From Saprospiraceae bacterium (GTDB lineage: Bacteria; Bacteroidota; Bacteroidia; Chitinophagales; Saprospiraceae), in assembly GCA_016714985.1 (NCBI GenBank), contig JADKBS010000024.1, positions 1-64,000 of the forward strand: 64,000 nt of DNA. The letters run 5' to 3'. The position numbers were made by a program, and so were the translations under genes. Below the pieces are notes generated by a model. It was given only the letters and a program-made list of their open reading frames with translations, ran no database searches and was not told the DNA's origin. Below, one piece after another: positions 27,394-37,731 of this stretch. Each line of letters begins with the position of its first letter. The stretch's first letter is position 1.

Positions 27394-28143
27394 ATGCACA
27401 TCAAAACCATTTTAACGACGCTGTTTTTCAGCATTCTCTTCTTTACCAGTTGCCAAGAAGGGACCACAGGAGGAAACCCCACTGAACAGCAATCCTCCGG
27501 CAAACTGCTCTCAACCGCCGACCTTGTTGGTTATTGGGTCAATGAGGCGTGGTGGGAAAAAGTGAAGGCTACCAAGTCGCCAAAACAGGCTGCGGTGGGT
27601 CTTAATGGCATTTCTGGGGCCATCCTCTTGGAAAACGAAGGGGCGGTCATTGCTAACCTCAGCTATAATTGGCACGAAGGAGCGCAGTACGCTGTGCGTA
27701 CACGGGAGGGCAAGCAGGAGTTTTACGATCCAGCAAATGCTGCCACGGCATTGCTGCCACTCGTTCCATTGGAGAACGGCACTGTCAAGTTTGACGGTCA
27801 AGCCATGGTGCGACTTGCCACTGGCTTGGATGGGGCAAAAACAGCGGCAAATGCAGTCTTGGGCGGCGAGTACGACCTGAATGGGAAGAAGGTGGTGTTC
27901 AACCCAAACGGTACCGTAGTCGGTTTGGAAGGCTACAACTACTATGACATCAAGTTCGATTATATTGACGACATGGTGGACGCCGACCAGATGACCTTGT
28001 CCTTGGATGGCAGCGAACCAGTGGTCTTTGCTTTTCGTTACGAGGGTAGCCATCTCTTCATCTCTGAAATTGAAGATGTCGGCGGAAGTGGGAAGTTTGA
28101 TTATAGAGTAGGGAAGGTAAAGTGGGACTTAACCAAAAAATAA
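27394..28143 (+). CDS. Hypothetical lipoprotein
   Basis: A 249-residue protein with a lipobox ending FTSC at Cys20. The mature part begins with a Gly/Thr/Asn-rich linker, followed by LVGYWVNEAWWEKVKATKSPKQAA and repeated beta-like segments including GEYDLNGKKVVFNPNGTV and KVKWDLTKK. It resembles lipocalin-like or copper-resistance-type small beta lipoproteins of Bacteroidota, but I recognise no family. It lies downstream of uxuA. Confidence 0.7.
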   Translation: MHIKTILTTLFFSILFFTSCQEGTTGGNPTEQQSSGKLLSTADLVGYWVNEAWWEKVKATKSPKQAAVGLNGISGAILLENEGAVIANLSYNWHEGAQYAVRTREGKQEFYDPANAATALLPLVPLENGTVKFDGQAMVRLATGLDGAKTAANAVLGGEYDLNGKKVVFNPNGTVVGLEGYNYYDIKFDYIDDMVDADQMTLSLDGSEPVVFAFRYEGSHLFISEIEDVGGSGKFDYRVGKVKWDLTKK

Positions 28144-28159
28144 GCCTTTTACAGCGCAA

Positions 28160-28275
28160 ATAAAAGGAGCGTTCTGCCCGGAATTTGGTCGGCTCTTTGT
28201 TGCCCGTGAAAACGAGGTCTTGAAGGCCATCGTTGTTGAAGTCGGCCACGCCACCCCCCCTGCCGTTGAAACCCG
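28160..28275 (-). pseudogene. Remnant of an FG-GAP/VCBS repeat gene
   Basis: On the minus strand a short stretch reads GGGVADFNNDGLQDLVFTGN, almost the same as GGGVGVGDFNNDGLQDLFFAGN of the intact gene at 34129-37731. Upstream and downstream similarity is lost within about 40 codons. It is a broken fragment between two unrelated genes, left by deletion or recombination. Confidence 0.65.
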
Positions 28276-28288
28276 CTTGGATTCCCCG

Positions 28289-29005
28289 TCAAAGATGTTT
28301 CACTCGGCCTTCGTACCGTGCATACAGCTCCTCGTTGCTGAACCCATCAATGTTTTGGCTGAAATAAATGGGCAGCTTAATGCCCGCCTTGGCGGCGATT
28401 TTCATGCCCTCGGAAGCGATGAGGTTGACGAGGAAAACGCCCGAAATCGTGGAAACGGCTCCGGTCAGGTTTCCATCAATATGCAGGATGCCGTCGCCAC
28501 TGGGCACCCGGTTGTCGAGCACGAGGTCGGAGAAGTCAAACAACTTTTTGCCGCTGTGGTGCCGGGAAGGGTAGCGATTCGATTGCTCCAGAGAGGTGAT
28601 GGCGATGACTTTTAGGCCGTGTTGCTTCGCAATTTGCGCCATTTCGATGGGCATGGCGTTGCGGCCAGAGTTGGAGATGATGAAAATAATGTCATCCGGG
28701 CCGATTTTGTGCTGGTCCCAAATGATTTTCGCCAAGCCTGGCACCCGCTCGATTTCGGCGCTGCGCCGTGCCCCTTCTGCCGTCATCACGATGCTATCGA
28801 GCATGGCGTTCACGTTGGCAAGGCCGCCTGCCCGCACGAACAGTTCCAGCCCTATCATGTGAGAGTGCCCCGTACCGAACGTGTGGATGATGCAGTCATG
28901 CACGAGGGTCTCGGCGACCCATTCGGCAGCTTGAAGGATAGCTGTTTCTTGGCCTTGTACGAGGTGGTCGAGTTGGGTCTTTATTTTTTCAAAATACTCG
29001 AACAT
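28289..29005 (-). CDS. SIS-domain protein (UPF0309 type)
   Basis: A 238-residue cytoplasmic protein with a sugar-phosphate-binding SIS fold: FGTGHSHMIGLELFVRAGGL, DDIIFIISNSGRNAMPIEMA and VIAITSLEQSNRYPSRHHSGKKL in pieces. This pattern is the UPF0309 family, thought to act on phosphorylated amino sugars as isomerase, deaminase or regulator. Its neighbours GH20 and NagX-like protein make an amino-sugar role plausible. The frame is intact. Confidence 0.88.
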   Translation of the reverse strand: MFEYFEKIKTQLDHLVQGQETAILQAAEWVAETLVHDCIIHTFGTGHSHMIGLELFVRAGGLANVNAMLDSIVMTAEGARRSAEIERVPGLAKIIWDQHKIGPDDIIFIISNSGRNAMPIEMAQIAKQHGLKVIAITSLEQSNRYPSRHHSGKKLFDFSDLVLDNRVPSGDGILHIDGNLTGAVSTISGVFLVNLIASEGMKIAAKAGIKLPIYFSQNIDGFSNEELYARYEGRVKHL

Positions 29006-29020
29006 GGATGGAATGTTTGT

Positions 29021-29062
29021 AAAAACGACCGAGCGGCTTAGATAGCCACTCGGTCGTTTTTT
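29021..29062 (-). terminator. Terminator of the Rpn gene, bidirectional
   Basis: AAAAACGACCGAG (29021-29033) and CTCGGTCGTTTTT (29049-29061) form a 13-bp stem flanked by T-runs on both strands. It lies between the start of the SIS gene and the end of the Rpn gene. Confidence 0.85.
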
Positions 29063-29089
29063 ATAAAATCAGCGTAAAGGTGTAAGGAT

Positions 29090-30100
29090 TTATTGCCTTT
29101 TCTTTGGGTTAGCAGCTTTTTTGAGGGGTTGTTGCTTTTTTTCCGCCTCCAAGGTGGTGATGACGGACTTCACATTTTCGAGCGGGATGTCGCCTATTTC
29201 GGCAATCAGCTCAGGGGCGATTCCCTTGCTCCAGGCCCGTTGAATTATGATGAACTCTTTCAGCGCCTTACCTTCAGCTTTGCCTAATGCTTTACCCTCA
29301 GCTTTACCCTCAGCCTTTCTCAAGGCAAGTTCGTAATCCCATAACGTATAACCAACCATGGCTTCGCTTTTTAAAGGTGAAAAATTTACAGCCAAATCAA
29401 CGATTTCATCCGCACTAAGTTCGGTGGTTTTTGTCAAATACAAAAGTATCGTGGCGATGAATTTTTTTCCTTCGTCCAAGACCTCGTACCGTTCTGCATA
29501 TACAAAGACCTTTCCGATGTTCTGCCGAACATAATCGGAATCGCCGCTGTGCTTGAACATCAGCAGGGTGTTCACAAGGAACAGCGTGTTCAGCCGAAGG
29601 ATGAACTCGTCCTCGTATTTTGCCAAGTCAACAAGGATGAACTCGAACAAGGGGTTGAAACAGGCCAGTTCATCGTCCATCCCGTGTATGTAAGCCCCCA
29701 TCGGCCTATGCTGCCACCGTTGCTTCCCGTGATAAAGCAATATAGCAATGACAGGCGTCCGCTTTTTCTTTTGTTTAGATTCCTGCCGCCATTTTTCGCT
29801 GATATAATCGAGCAGCTGGAAATGTGGGTCAATTGGCGGTGTGCTCTTGTGCTCCTTGATGATGCTGATTTCCACAGACTCCTCGCCGTATTCGCAGCTA
29901 AAAACAAGGTCGGAGTAAAAGCGCTTCAAGTCCGGCTTCACGTAGGACGACGGCTCAAGCCGGAGTGTCTCTAATTTCAGCTTTTGCAGGGGCAGTTCGT
30001 CGCCTGCAAAGTTCTTAATGAAACTGGCTGCTACCTCTGTCCTTGAAAAAACTTCTGCAAACAGCAAATCATGGGGCTGGGGGTGTGGTTTTTTCTTCAT
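29090..30100 (-). CDS. Rpn-family recombination-promoting nuclease (PD-(D/E)XK)
   Basis: A 336-residue protein starting MKKKPHPQPHDLLFAEVFSR. It shows YSDLVFSCEYGEESVEISIIKEHKS in pieces, where D, E and K fit the PD-(D/E)XK nuclease core, then a helical region and the repeats KAEGKAEGKALGKAEGKA near residue 265, characteristic of this group (formerly Transposase_31). The C-terminus is Lys-rich. Rpn proteins cut DNA and raise recombination in E. coli. Such genes are often multicopy and mobile-like, but no terminal repeats were found here. Confidence 0.88.
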   Translation of the reverse strand: MKKKPHPQPHDLLFAEVFSRTEVAASFIKNFAGDELPLQKLKLETLRLEPSSYVKPDLKRFYSDLVFSCEYGEESVEISIIKEHKSTPPIDPHFQLLDYISEKWRQESKQKKKRTPVIAILLYHGKQRWQHRPMGAYIHGMDDELACFNPLFEFILVDLAKYEDEFILRLNTLFLVNTLLMFKHSGDSDYVRQNIGKVFVYAERYEVLDEGKKFIATILLYLTKTTELSADEIVDLAVNFSPLKSEAMVGYTLWDYELALRKAEGKAEGKALGKAEGKALKEFIIIQRAWSKGIAPELIAEIGDIPLENVKSVITTLEAEKKQQPLKKAANPKKRQ

Positions 30101-30167
30101 AGTAATTTTAGTTTGGGTAAATGTACTACAACGAGGGTGCGCCAGAACGGCTGCGCTGCCCCGGTTC

Positions 30168-31274
30168 TTACAGCTTTATAAAAATCTTCTTCTTGTACAA
30201 CCAATAAACGGGCAAGAAGATGACCGCCACATACAGCAGCGCATACAGCAGCGAGGCAAATTTGGCCGAAAGGCCAGCTCCAGATAGTCCGTCCACCCAG
30301 AGCTTATTCAGGCCGGGGAAATCGCCATAGCCGGAGTAGAACACCGCCGTCAACATCCCCGCCAGCACGTAGGCGGTGATGGAGTTTGCCCCAAATACCA
30401 ATCCCGGCTTAATCCAACGGGTGCGGCCGTGCAGGTCAATTACGAACATGCTCGCTGCCAAGGCCATGAACGCCAGCCCGGACGTGTGCATCACATAGCT
30501 GCTTGTCCAGATATTCTTGTTGATTGGGAAAAACCAACCCCAAATCTCACCTAAGGTGAGCATCACAAAGCCCCAAAAGAAGAGCCAGGTTAGCCGTCGG
30601 TAATCATCCTTTACAGTGAGGATGAGCTTGCCCGCCAACATTCCTGTCATACCTGTTACGATGGAAGGGAAGGTGCTCAAGATACCCTCTGGGTCCCAGG
30701 TTTTTTGCCATAGCACGCCCGGCAGGGCAATATTGTCCAAGTAGTGCGCCCAGTTCTTTTCTGGCACCGAGAGGTCGGGCGAGCCGATTCCTGGCACTGG
30801 CACGTAGGCCATGATGAGCCAATAGGCCACCAGTGTACCAATGCCCGCCCGTAGCCATGTTTTCCAGTCGGAATAAAGGAATAGCAGGGCACAGGGCAGG
30901 AACACCACCGAGATACGCTGCAGGACGCCCGTCCAGCGGATGCTGCCAAAGTCGAACTGCGGCCAGAGCCAGAGGAACAGCCCCACAAGGTAAATCTTCA
31001 AGGCCCGCCAAGCGGCCTTCTTGGCCAATGCCGCTTTGTCGGCATTGGTGTCAAGCTGTTTCTGGTAGGCCATCACAATGGACACCCCGATGATGAAGAT
31101 GAAGAACGGGTAGATATAATCCGTCGGTGTGACGCCGTTCCACTCGGCATGGAGTAGCGGCCCATAGACATGCTCCCAAGAGCCGGGGTCGTTCACCACA
31201 ATCATGGCCATGATGGTGAAGCCACGCAGTGCGTCGAGGGAAATGAGACGGGAAGGAGTGGAGATGGCTGTCAT
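30168..31274 (-). CDS. NagX-like membrane acyltransferase (HGSNAT/DUF5009 type)
   Basis: A 368-residue integral membrane protein with about ten hydrophobic segments. It starts MTAISTPSRLISLDALRGFTIMAMI in pieces and has the family pattern LHAEWNGVTPTDYIYPFFIFIIGVSI, ending with a basic tail (YKKKIFIKL). Relatives acetylate amino sugars or transport GlcNAc-type sugars; the human enzyme acetylates heparan glucosamine. It begins 29 bp after the GH20 stop, so the two form an operon for hexosamine use. An apparent in-frame fusion with GH20 is only a result of the GH20 frameshift. Confidence 0.9.
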   Translation of the reverse strand: MTAISTPSRLISLDALRGFTIMAMIVVNDPGSWEHVYGPLLHAEWNGVTPTDYIYPFFIFIIGVSIVMAYQKQLDTNADKAALAKKAAWRALKIYLVGLFLWLWPQFDFGSIRWTGVLQRISVVFLPCALLFLYSDWKTWLRAGIGTLVAYWLIMAYVPVPGIGSPDLSVPEKNWAHYLDNIALPGVLWQKTWDPEGILSTFPSIVTGMTGMLAGKLILTVKDDYRRLTWLFFWGFVMLTLGEIWGWFFPINKNIWTSSYVMHTSGLAFMALAASMFVIDLHGRTRWIKPGLVFGANSITAYVLAGMLTAVFYSGYGDFPGLNKLWVDGLSGAGLSAKFASLLYALLYVAVIFLPVYWLYKKKIFIKL

Positions 31275-31303
31275 TCTTGTTTTGTTTTGAGTTTGAAAAT
31301 GCT

Positions 31304-33887
31304 TCAATTTTTCACCGGCCCCTCCGTCGAGAATCCCGACCGCCCCTTGCTGTTGAAGCAGGCGGCCTTGATGGGCTTGCCCGTGGCGGGGATGGGGCCT
31401 TCGTAAACGGGACTGTCCTTCGTCGGTTCGCTGCCGTCGGTGGTGTAGCGGATAGTGAAGCCGGGGTAGGTCGAGTTCATTACTACTTGCCCGTTTTCGA
31501 TGGCGATGCCCGGCGACGGGATGCGGTAGTGGTAGCCGCCACCCGCCTTGTCGAGGTGCGGGATTTCGTTTTGCACCACGGTGTTCATGAAACGGTTCCA
31601 GTCCTCGTTCCTCGCCGATTCGCCCCTTGCCGGCCCACACTGGCTCGCCCTGCCAGGCCCTATGTGCAAAGCCGAGGAGCTTGGGCAGGTAGTAGTATTC
31701 CAGCATATCACGCCCCTTGATGGTCTCGCTCCAAAGCTGTGCCTGTATGCCGTAGAGGTTGGCCTTGCCCTTTGGGGTAAGGCGCTCCTTGTTGGCGAAG
31801 TCGGCCGGTGTGTACTTGCGGCCCATATTGTCCACGTGGGTGGACTCGAACACGTTGTGGGGCACGAAGGCGAAGGCATCTTCCGTGTCCACGAAGCCCG
31901 CCCAGTAGAGGCCCGGCTCACGGGAGTCCTTGTTGTAGGCGAGGTCGAAGTAGAAATTGGTCACGTTGCAGAGGATGACCGGATAGCCCATATTGGCAAG
32001 GCGGTAGCCGAGGTCCTCGTTGCCCCAGATATTGTTCCAGATATAGGGATAGACCTCCTTTCCCACAAATTCGGGATTGGGTTTCACCCCGTCGCCGTTG
32101 TCGTCGAACTTCAGTACGACCTCTTCCCAAGCGCCCGTTTTCAGCCCTCGGCTGCGCACGATGTCGGCCATTTTTCCGAAGAAATGCCCATGCAGGTTAC
32201 GGATGTTCTTGATTTCAGGGTGTTGTTTCAGGTATTCCTTGCAAATGGGCGACCCCGTCCAAGCCTTGTTCGGCACCTCGTCGCCGCCCGTATGGAAGAG
32301 TTCGAGCGGCACGTTCGCCTCCTTGTACATACCGATGATGTCGTCGAGGGCTGTCTCGAAAAAGCGGTAAACCTGGTCTTGGCAGACACAGGCCGTGTTG
32401 TCGAAATAGCCCTGCGCCGAGATATACTTGGAGGTGTCGTCGGGGTCATTTAGGCGGTATTTCTTGGCTTCCTCTTTTTTCCCAGCCTTCATTAGGCGGT
32501 GGTAGCGCAACTCCATCGCCCGGATGGCGGCACGGGCATGGCCGGGCAGGTTCACCTCCGGTATCACTTGGATATGGCGCTGGTGGGCGTACTGGACAAT
32601 TTCGATGAAATCCTTGCGGGTGTAGTAGCCGTTGCCGTGTGATTTGGGGTCGTTGGCGTCGGGGCCGGAGCCATAGCCGGGCTGGAGGCAAAGGCTGTCG
32701 CGGTGTTGGTGACCACGGCGGCTACCCACTTCGGTCAGTTCCGGCAGCGACTTGATTTCGAGGCGCCAGCCCTCGTCCTCGGTGACGTAGAGCAGCATCC
32801 GGTTCAGCTTGTAGCGGGCCAGCATGTCGAGCATGCGCAAGATGGTTTCCTTGGATTGGAAATTGCGGGCCACGTCAATTTGTAGCCCCCGGTATTCGAA
32901 GAAAGGCTCGTCCTTGATGCTGATGGCGGGCACGGTGGCCGGGCCTTTTTCCTCCATGTTTACCAAAGAAAGCAAAGATTGGATGCCGTAAAAAGTACCT
33001 GCGGCGCTGCTGCCTTGTATGCTCACCCCCGATTTTGCGTCAACGGTCATGGCGTAGCCTTCCTTGTTTTCGATGCTTGGGGCGGTGATCAAAACGATGT
33101 CACCCTTTGCGCTTGTCCCGTTGGGGCCAGCAACCTTGTCCACACTGGCATTTAGGTTGAACTGGCGCTTGAGTTCATCTGCCAAATACTGGCCTTCCGC
33201 TGCCAGTTCAGGTACGACGGCGATGCGGCAGTTGTCGGGCAGTTTGAAGTCGCCCTGTCCCCATTTCCATTCCATCGGCGCAGGCACAAAGGGGAAGGTC
33301 TCGTTGGGCTGCAGCACCCGCATCCGCTGGTTTTGTTGGTATAAAAATGCGGCATGTGGGTGCGGCTCCACGTCGTCGTTATTGCGGGTGAACTGCTTGG
33401 GGTCGGTTAGGGGCAGCCGCTTGTATTGAGCGATGGATGCCGTCAATTCCGAGCCGCCCGATTGCCAGGCGATGTAGGGGCCGAGCGGTCCGTCTGTCAG
33501 TTTGATGGCAGCACCCTGCGAGGTGTAGGTGGTGATGGCCGTGTCACCGGGGGCAAGCGTGAAGCCTTCAAGCGGTGACATTTTGTAATAATCGCCGTTG
33601 ATGTTTTTCACCTCCAGCTTGCCCGTAGAGGCGGTGACGAAGTTGGGCATCTGGTTCCAGTAGAGCGTCCAGCCCTTGTCTCCGAGCGGCTCGCTGCCGT
33701 GGTTGACGAGCCAGAGGGTCTGGCCATGGGTGGTGGTGCCATCCTTGGTGGTGTTGCCGTCGTGGCGCCAGATGAGTTCGAGGTTGGGAGATGGGGTAGG
33801 GGAGGAGGAGCCGTCGTTTTTGCAGCCGGGAAAGGCCAAGGCAAACAGACAAATTGCGAAGCATCGGAAGAAGGATGTCAGGCGCAT
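31304..33887 (-). CDS. GH20 beta-N-acetylhexosaminidase lipoprotein (one frameshift)
   Basis: About 861 residues. It has a lipobox ending FPGC at Cys22, an N-terminal carbohydrate-binding-like domain (LELIWRHDGNTTKDG, WTLYWNQMPNF), the GH20 N-domain and barrel (FFEYRGLQIDVARNFQSKE, VIPEVNLPGHARAAIRAME) and the catalytic Asp-Glu pair in FHTGGDEVPNKAW. The C-terminus is a chitobiase C-type domain (GFTIRYTTDGSEPTKDSPVY). The frame breaks near 31624, where one extra base in a C run hides the true end PVKN. It removes terminal GlcNAc or GalNAc from glycans at the cell surface or in the periplasm. Confidence 0.93.
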
Positions 33888-33951
33888 GTTGATAGTGGTT
33901 TTGTTTTGAAAAAAAGCTGGTTGTCCGGGGATGGCTATTGGCGGGAAGGCT

Positions 33952-33985
33952 AAAAAAAAGAGACTGCCAAGATAGGGCAGTCTCT
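33952..33985 (-). terminator. Terminator of the FG-GAP gene
   Basis: AGAGACTGCC (33959-33968) pairs with GGCAGTCTCT (33976-33985) around a short loop, followed on the minus strand by a run of eight T. It is 144 bases after the stop of the 1200-residue gene and before GH20. Confidence 0.85.
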
Positions 33986-34128
33986 CTTATTTGAAACGGT
34001 TTTAATTGCAAGTTTGACGCGTTACGACCTTGTGAAAGGTCAATCTGGTCCTGTGGAACCAGATAGTCTGCGTCTTCTGGGCCGACGTAGGCAGTACCTT
34101 TTTCAATATCAAAAATGCAGTTTAACAA

Positions 34129-37100
34129 TTACATCGTCCTTCCTTTTATTTTTCTCCTATTTCCTTGATAATCAACGACTTCTACCTCTGTCACACCATC
34201 TGGCAAGAACAAACTTCGGGTCGGCTGCGACAGAAAACCTTGCCCGTAGCCGATTTCCCGGCGCTCGGTATGGCCGTCTTTCCATTTCAGCAATAAGGTA
34301 AAATCGTTGGGCTGCAAGGCTATCGCTTTGTTTGGGGTGTTAGATTGGAAGATTTTCAGGCTACCCTTATTTTGCCCTGCTATGACGAGCATATTGCCGT
34401 CGCTGCTGGCAACAGTAGTCAATCCCTTTGCATCGTCGGGGATGCAGATGCCGCTTCGTTGCATGGGTTGTGTGGCAAAGCTCCCTTTGCCGTCGCCAAG
34501 GAGAACTTGGCCGTTCATGGCATCGTAGCGGCCCATGCCTACCTCCGTGCCGAAGTCGTTGCCAGCCAGCAGCAAATCTTGGTGGCCATCACCATTGAAA
34601 TCCTCCGCCAAAATGCCATTAACGGGCGCAAGTTGTGCAGCCATTGGCAGTTCCCGCAGCTCGAATTTTCCGCCGCCGAGGTTTTCAATATAAGAACTGG
34701 CGAGCCAATTTGCCTTGAGCACCAGCGGGTTTGCCTTCGGGAACTTTTCCAGCACCGTTTTCATGGTCGCTTTGCCTAGATCGGCGTGGCGGAGGAAGAA
34801 GCCTTTCATTCTGGAAATTTGCTTCTCCATATCTAAGCGGTTGAAGTAGGGGAATTCCTCCATTTTGCCATTCAGCCCCAAGAAGAAGGTGGAAGGAATG
34901 GCATCTAATTCCCCGTTTTTATCAAAATCGTCCGCATAAATGGCCGTGTACAGCTCGTCGTTCGCCTTGAAAAGGGTATTCTTGCCGAGGTTGCCCGCCA
35001 CATAATCCAGGTCGCCATCCCCATCAAAATCTGCGGCGGCGAGGCTGTTCCACCAGCCAGTAGCAGGTTTGCCGCCCGTGGCGGCGACAGTCACCATTTG
35101 GTCAAGCTTGCCTTTGTTGTTTTTCAAAAAAACGGGCGACATCCATTCGCCAGCCAGCAACAGGTCGGCCCAACCGTCGTTGTCGAAATCCGTCCACAGG
35201 GCGTCGCAGACGAGGCCGATGTCTTTTAGTGCTGGCGCAATATCGGGGCTAGCGAGGCTGAACTTGGCCTTGCCCTTCGTGCTCTCATTGATGAGCAGGT
35301 AGCTGGTGGCGGGCAGCGGATATTTCGTTGGGATCACCCGACCGCCAATGAAAATATCGAGGTCGCCGTCGTGGTCGAAGTCGGCGGCACGGGCGCAGGA
35401 GCCGCTCTTGCCGAACTTCGGCAAGGCATCAGCAGCGAGCCGAAACTGGCCGTTTTCGTTCAAAAATAGGCGGTCTTGATAGATGTGGGCACTGTCGGCA
35501 CTGAATTCCGTGCCGCCGCTCACGAGGTAGAGGTCGTTGTCGTTGTCGCTGTCCACATCCAATAAGAGCACGCCCGTTTCTTCTTCCATTTTGCGGTTGG
35601 GTGGGCTTTTTTCAAACAAATCTTGCTGTGCAAAACCGGCCTTGCCGTCTTTGTTTTGAATGAAAAAAGCGCCTTTGAAGAAGTGCGAGCCGCCCACGTA
35701 AAAATCATCCAGTCCGTCACCGTTCACATCGCCTACCGCAATGCCGGGGCCATATTGGGAAAGCTTGTGCGGCAACAGCCTTTGCACATTGAAGTCAATG
35801 AAATCGCTGTCTCGGTGGATGAAGTTGACGCCGAATTGGGTAGTTGCTTCCGCAAAAAGGGTAGGGGAGGAGCCGTTGGTTGGCGCGGCAGCTGCTGGTT
35901 GGGCATCCCCGATTTTTGCGACCAGCACTTGATTTGCTTTGATGTCTTTGAGCACTTGGGTGCGCCCTTCGGGCCAAGTGATGCGCAGGCTATCCACTTT
36001 GTTGGCACTGCCCAAGCCGAAATGTGCGCCACCTTCTACGGATGAGAGGTAGCCGCGAAAGGGGGAGTTTTCGAGGAATTGCCGTTTGCCGTTTTCATAA
36101 AAAACCTCCACAATGGCACCAAGGCCGTTTATGTTGTTGGCGCTGCCCAAGAACTTGATTTTCAGCCAGTTGCTTTGCTGTGGCTGGGTTTCCACCAATT
36201 GGTTTTTATAGATAAAAGCGCTGTCGTTGATGTTGTTCACGACGTAGTCGAGGTCGCCGTCGTTGTCGAGGTCGGCGTAGGCGGCACCGTTGGAAAAAGA
36301 GGGCTGCGAGAAGCCCCAAGGCAGGGACACGTCCTCGAAGTGCGGGACGCTGCCACCGTCGTTTTGGAACAAGTAGTTGTGGATTTTGACGACGGGAATC
36401 TGCTGGTTGAGCGAAGTGCGGTCGAGCAGGTTGCTGGCCATGGCGTGGTAGTCCACGAAATCGCGGTTGGTGACATCGCGTGGGAAGCCGTTGGTGATGG
36501 CCAAGTCGCGGTCGCCGTCGTTGTCGAAGTCGGCAAAGAGGGGCGACCAACTCCAGTCGGTGCCAGAAACGCCCGCCAGCATGGATATTTCGCTGAAAAT
36601 GAGGTCGTTACCCCCCTTGCCCCCCTGAAGGGGGGTAACGCCTTGGTTGAGTTGGAGCGTGTTGCGGATGTACTGGTATTGGTAGTCGTAGTAGTCGTTG
36701 TTCAAGAAACTGCTGTAATTGTTGGCGGGGAGCATGGTTTTTCGGCGGAAATTATCCTTGGGCAGCATGTCCACCGCTACCACATCTGGCAGTCCATCGT
36801 TGTTCACATCGGCCACGTCGTTGCCCATTGCGGAGTAACAAGTATGCTTGAAATATGTGGCCGCCTTATCGGTAAATGTGCCGTCGCCATTGTTCATCCA
36901 GAGCAGGTCGTTGGTGAGGTAGTCGTTGGTGACGTAAATATCCCGCCAGCCATCGCGGTTGATGTCGCAGACGCTGACGCCAAGTCCGAACCCCTCGATG
37001 AGGATGCCCGCTTCTTTAGAAACGTCTTTGAAAAATGGGTGCCCAGCAGGGCCGATGCCCTCGTTTCTGAAAAGTTTGTCGGTGCGCCTGGAGGAGCCGT

Positions 37101-37731
37101 CCGTGATTTTTGGCCGGTACTTGTTGGGGAATGCCTGTTTGTCCATTTCATTAATGAGCAGATAGACGTCAAGGTCGCCGTCGTTGTCGTAGTCAAAGAA
37201 TGCGGCATTGGTGGTGTGGGAGGTGTCGGCGAGGCCGTAAGCTTCGGCCATTTCCTTGAAAACGGGAGGTTCCTTTCCCTTTACACCTTGGTTAATATAG
37301 AGCAGGTTGGAGCGGCGGTTGCCAGGTTTGTAGGTAGTTGCGGCAGCGTAGATGTCGAGCCAGCCATCGGCGTTGATGTCAACGAGGGCCACGCCAGCGC
37401 ACCAACGGTCTTTGGCGGCCACGCCAGCGGCTTGGGTCACGTCCTCGAACTTGAAGTCGTTTTTGTTGAGGTAGAGCTTGTTGTCCACCATGTTGCCAGC
37501 GAAGAAGAGGTCTTGCAGTCCGTCGTTGTTGAAATCGCCCACGCCCACACCGCCGCCGTTATAGACGTACTCGAAGGTGAGGACGTTGAACGAGTCGCTT
37601 TCGGTGATGCGGTTGGAAAAAGTTACGCTGGACTCAGTGGCGGGTATTTGTTGAAAAAGGGTGCTCTCTTGCTTGCAAGCGGTCATCAGGGCGCAAAGGG
37701 CTGCAAGTTGTAGGTAAGGTTTGTTTCTCAT
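34129..37731 (-). CDS. FG-GAP/VCBS repeat lipoprotein with ASPIC/UnbV domain (CRTAC1-like)
   Basis: A 1200-residue lipoprotein (lipobox MTAC, Cys19). It has many Ca-binding FG-GAP repeats of type DFNNDGLQDLFFAGN, DINADGWLDIYAA and DFDHDGDLDIFIGG, forming two or more beta-propellers. Near residue 550 lies an ASPIC/UnbV segment (LGAIVEVFYENGKRQFLE, then HFGLGSANKVDSLRITWPEG). Such proteins are common next to SusC/SusD in Bacteroidota and are thought to bind surface glycans or proteins. It is transcribed away from the SusC at 38129 across a shared intergenic region. The frame is intact. Confidence 0.92.
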   Translation of the reverse strand: MRNKPYLQLAALCALMTACKQESTLFQQIPATESSVTFSNRITESDSFNVLTFEYVYNGGGVGVGDFNNDGLQDLFFAGNMVDNKLYLNKNDFKFEDVTQAAGVAAKDRWCAGVALVDINADGWLDIYAAATTYKPGNRRSNLLYINQGVKGKEPPVFKEMAEAYGLADTSHTTNAAFFDYDNDGDLDVYLLINEMDKQAFPNKYRPKITDGSSRRTDKLFRNEGIGPAGHPFFKDVSKEAGILIEGFGLGVSVCDINRDGWRDIYVTNDYLTNDLLWMNNGDGTFTDKAATYFKHTCYSAMGNDVADVNNDGLPDVVAVDMLPKDNFRRKTMLPANNYSSFLNNDYYDYQYQYIRNTLQLNQGVTPLQGGKGGNDLIFSEISMLAGVSGTDWSWSPLFADFDNDGDRDLAITNGFPRDVTNRDFVDYHAMASNLLDRTSLNQQIPVVKIHNYLFQNDGGSVPHFEDVSLPWGFSQPSFSNGAAYADLDNDGDLDYVVNNINDSAFIYKNQLVETQPQQSNWLKIKFLGSANNINGLGAIVEVFYENGKRQFLENSPFRGYLSSVEGGAHFGLGSANKVDSLRITWPEGRTQVLKDIKANQVLVAKIGDAQPAAAAPTNGSSPTLFAEATTQFGVNFIHRDSDFIDFNVQRLLPHKLSQYGPGIAVGDVNGDGLDDFYVGGSHFFKGAFFIQNKDGKAGFAQQDLFEKSPPNRKMEEETGVLLLDVDSDNDNDLYLVSGGTEFSADSAHIYQDRLFLNENGQFRLAADALPKFGKSGSCARAADFDHDGDLDIFIGGRVIPTKYPLPATSYLLINESTKGKAKFSLASPDIAPALKDIGLVCDALWTDFDNDGWADLLLAGEWMSPVFLKNNKGKLDQMVTVAATGGKPATGWWNSLAAADFDGDGDLDYVAGNLGKNTLFKANDELYTAIYADDFDKNGELDAIPSTFFLGLNGKMEEFPYFNRLDMEKQISRMKGFFLRHADLGKATMKTVLEKFPKANPLVLKANWLASSYIENLGGGKFELRELPMAAQLAPVNGILAEDFNGDGHQDLLLAGNDFGTEVGMGRYDAMNGQVLLGDGKGSFATQPMQRSGICIPDDAKGLTTVASSDGNMLVIAGQNKGSLKIFQSNTPNKAIALQPNDFTLLLKWKDGHTERREIGYGQGFLSQPTRSLFLPDGVTEVEVVDYQGNRRKIKGRTM

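Noticed and set aside
30168..33887. A single 1239-residue GH20-NagX fusion protein
   Set aside because: The linking stretch is low-complexity Arg/His-rich sequence read in the wrong frame. A one-base correction near 31624 restores the normal GH20 C-terminal domain and a stop, and NagX has its own ATG.
33568..34128. A 186-residue minus-strand ORF at the GH20 start
   Set aside because: It overlaps the GH20 signal region in another frame and crosses the upstream terminator; composition is that of a shadow frame.
36079..37713. A 544-residue plus-strand ORF opposite the FG-GAP gene
   Set aside because: It is the mirror of the repeat-coding strand, rich in Val and Asp from FG-GAP codons, without a start signal or known domain.
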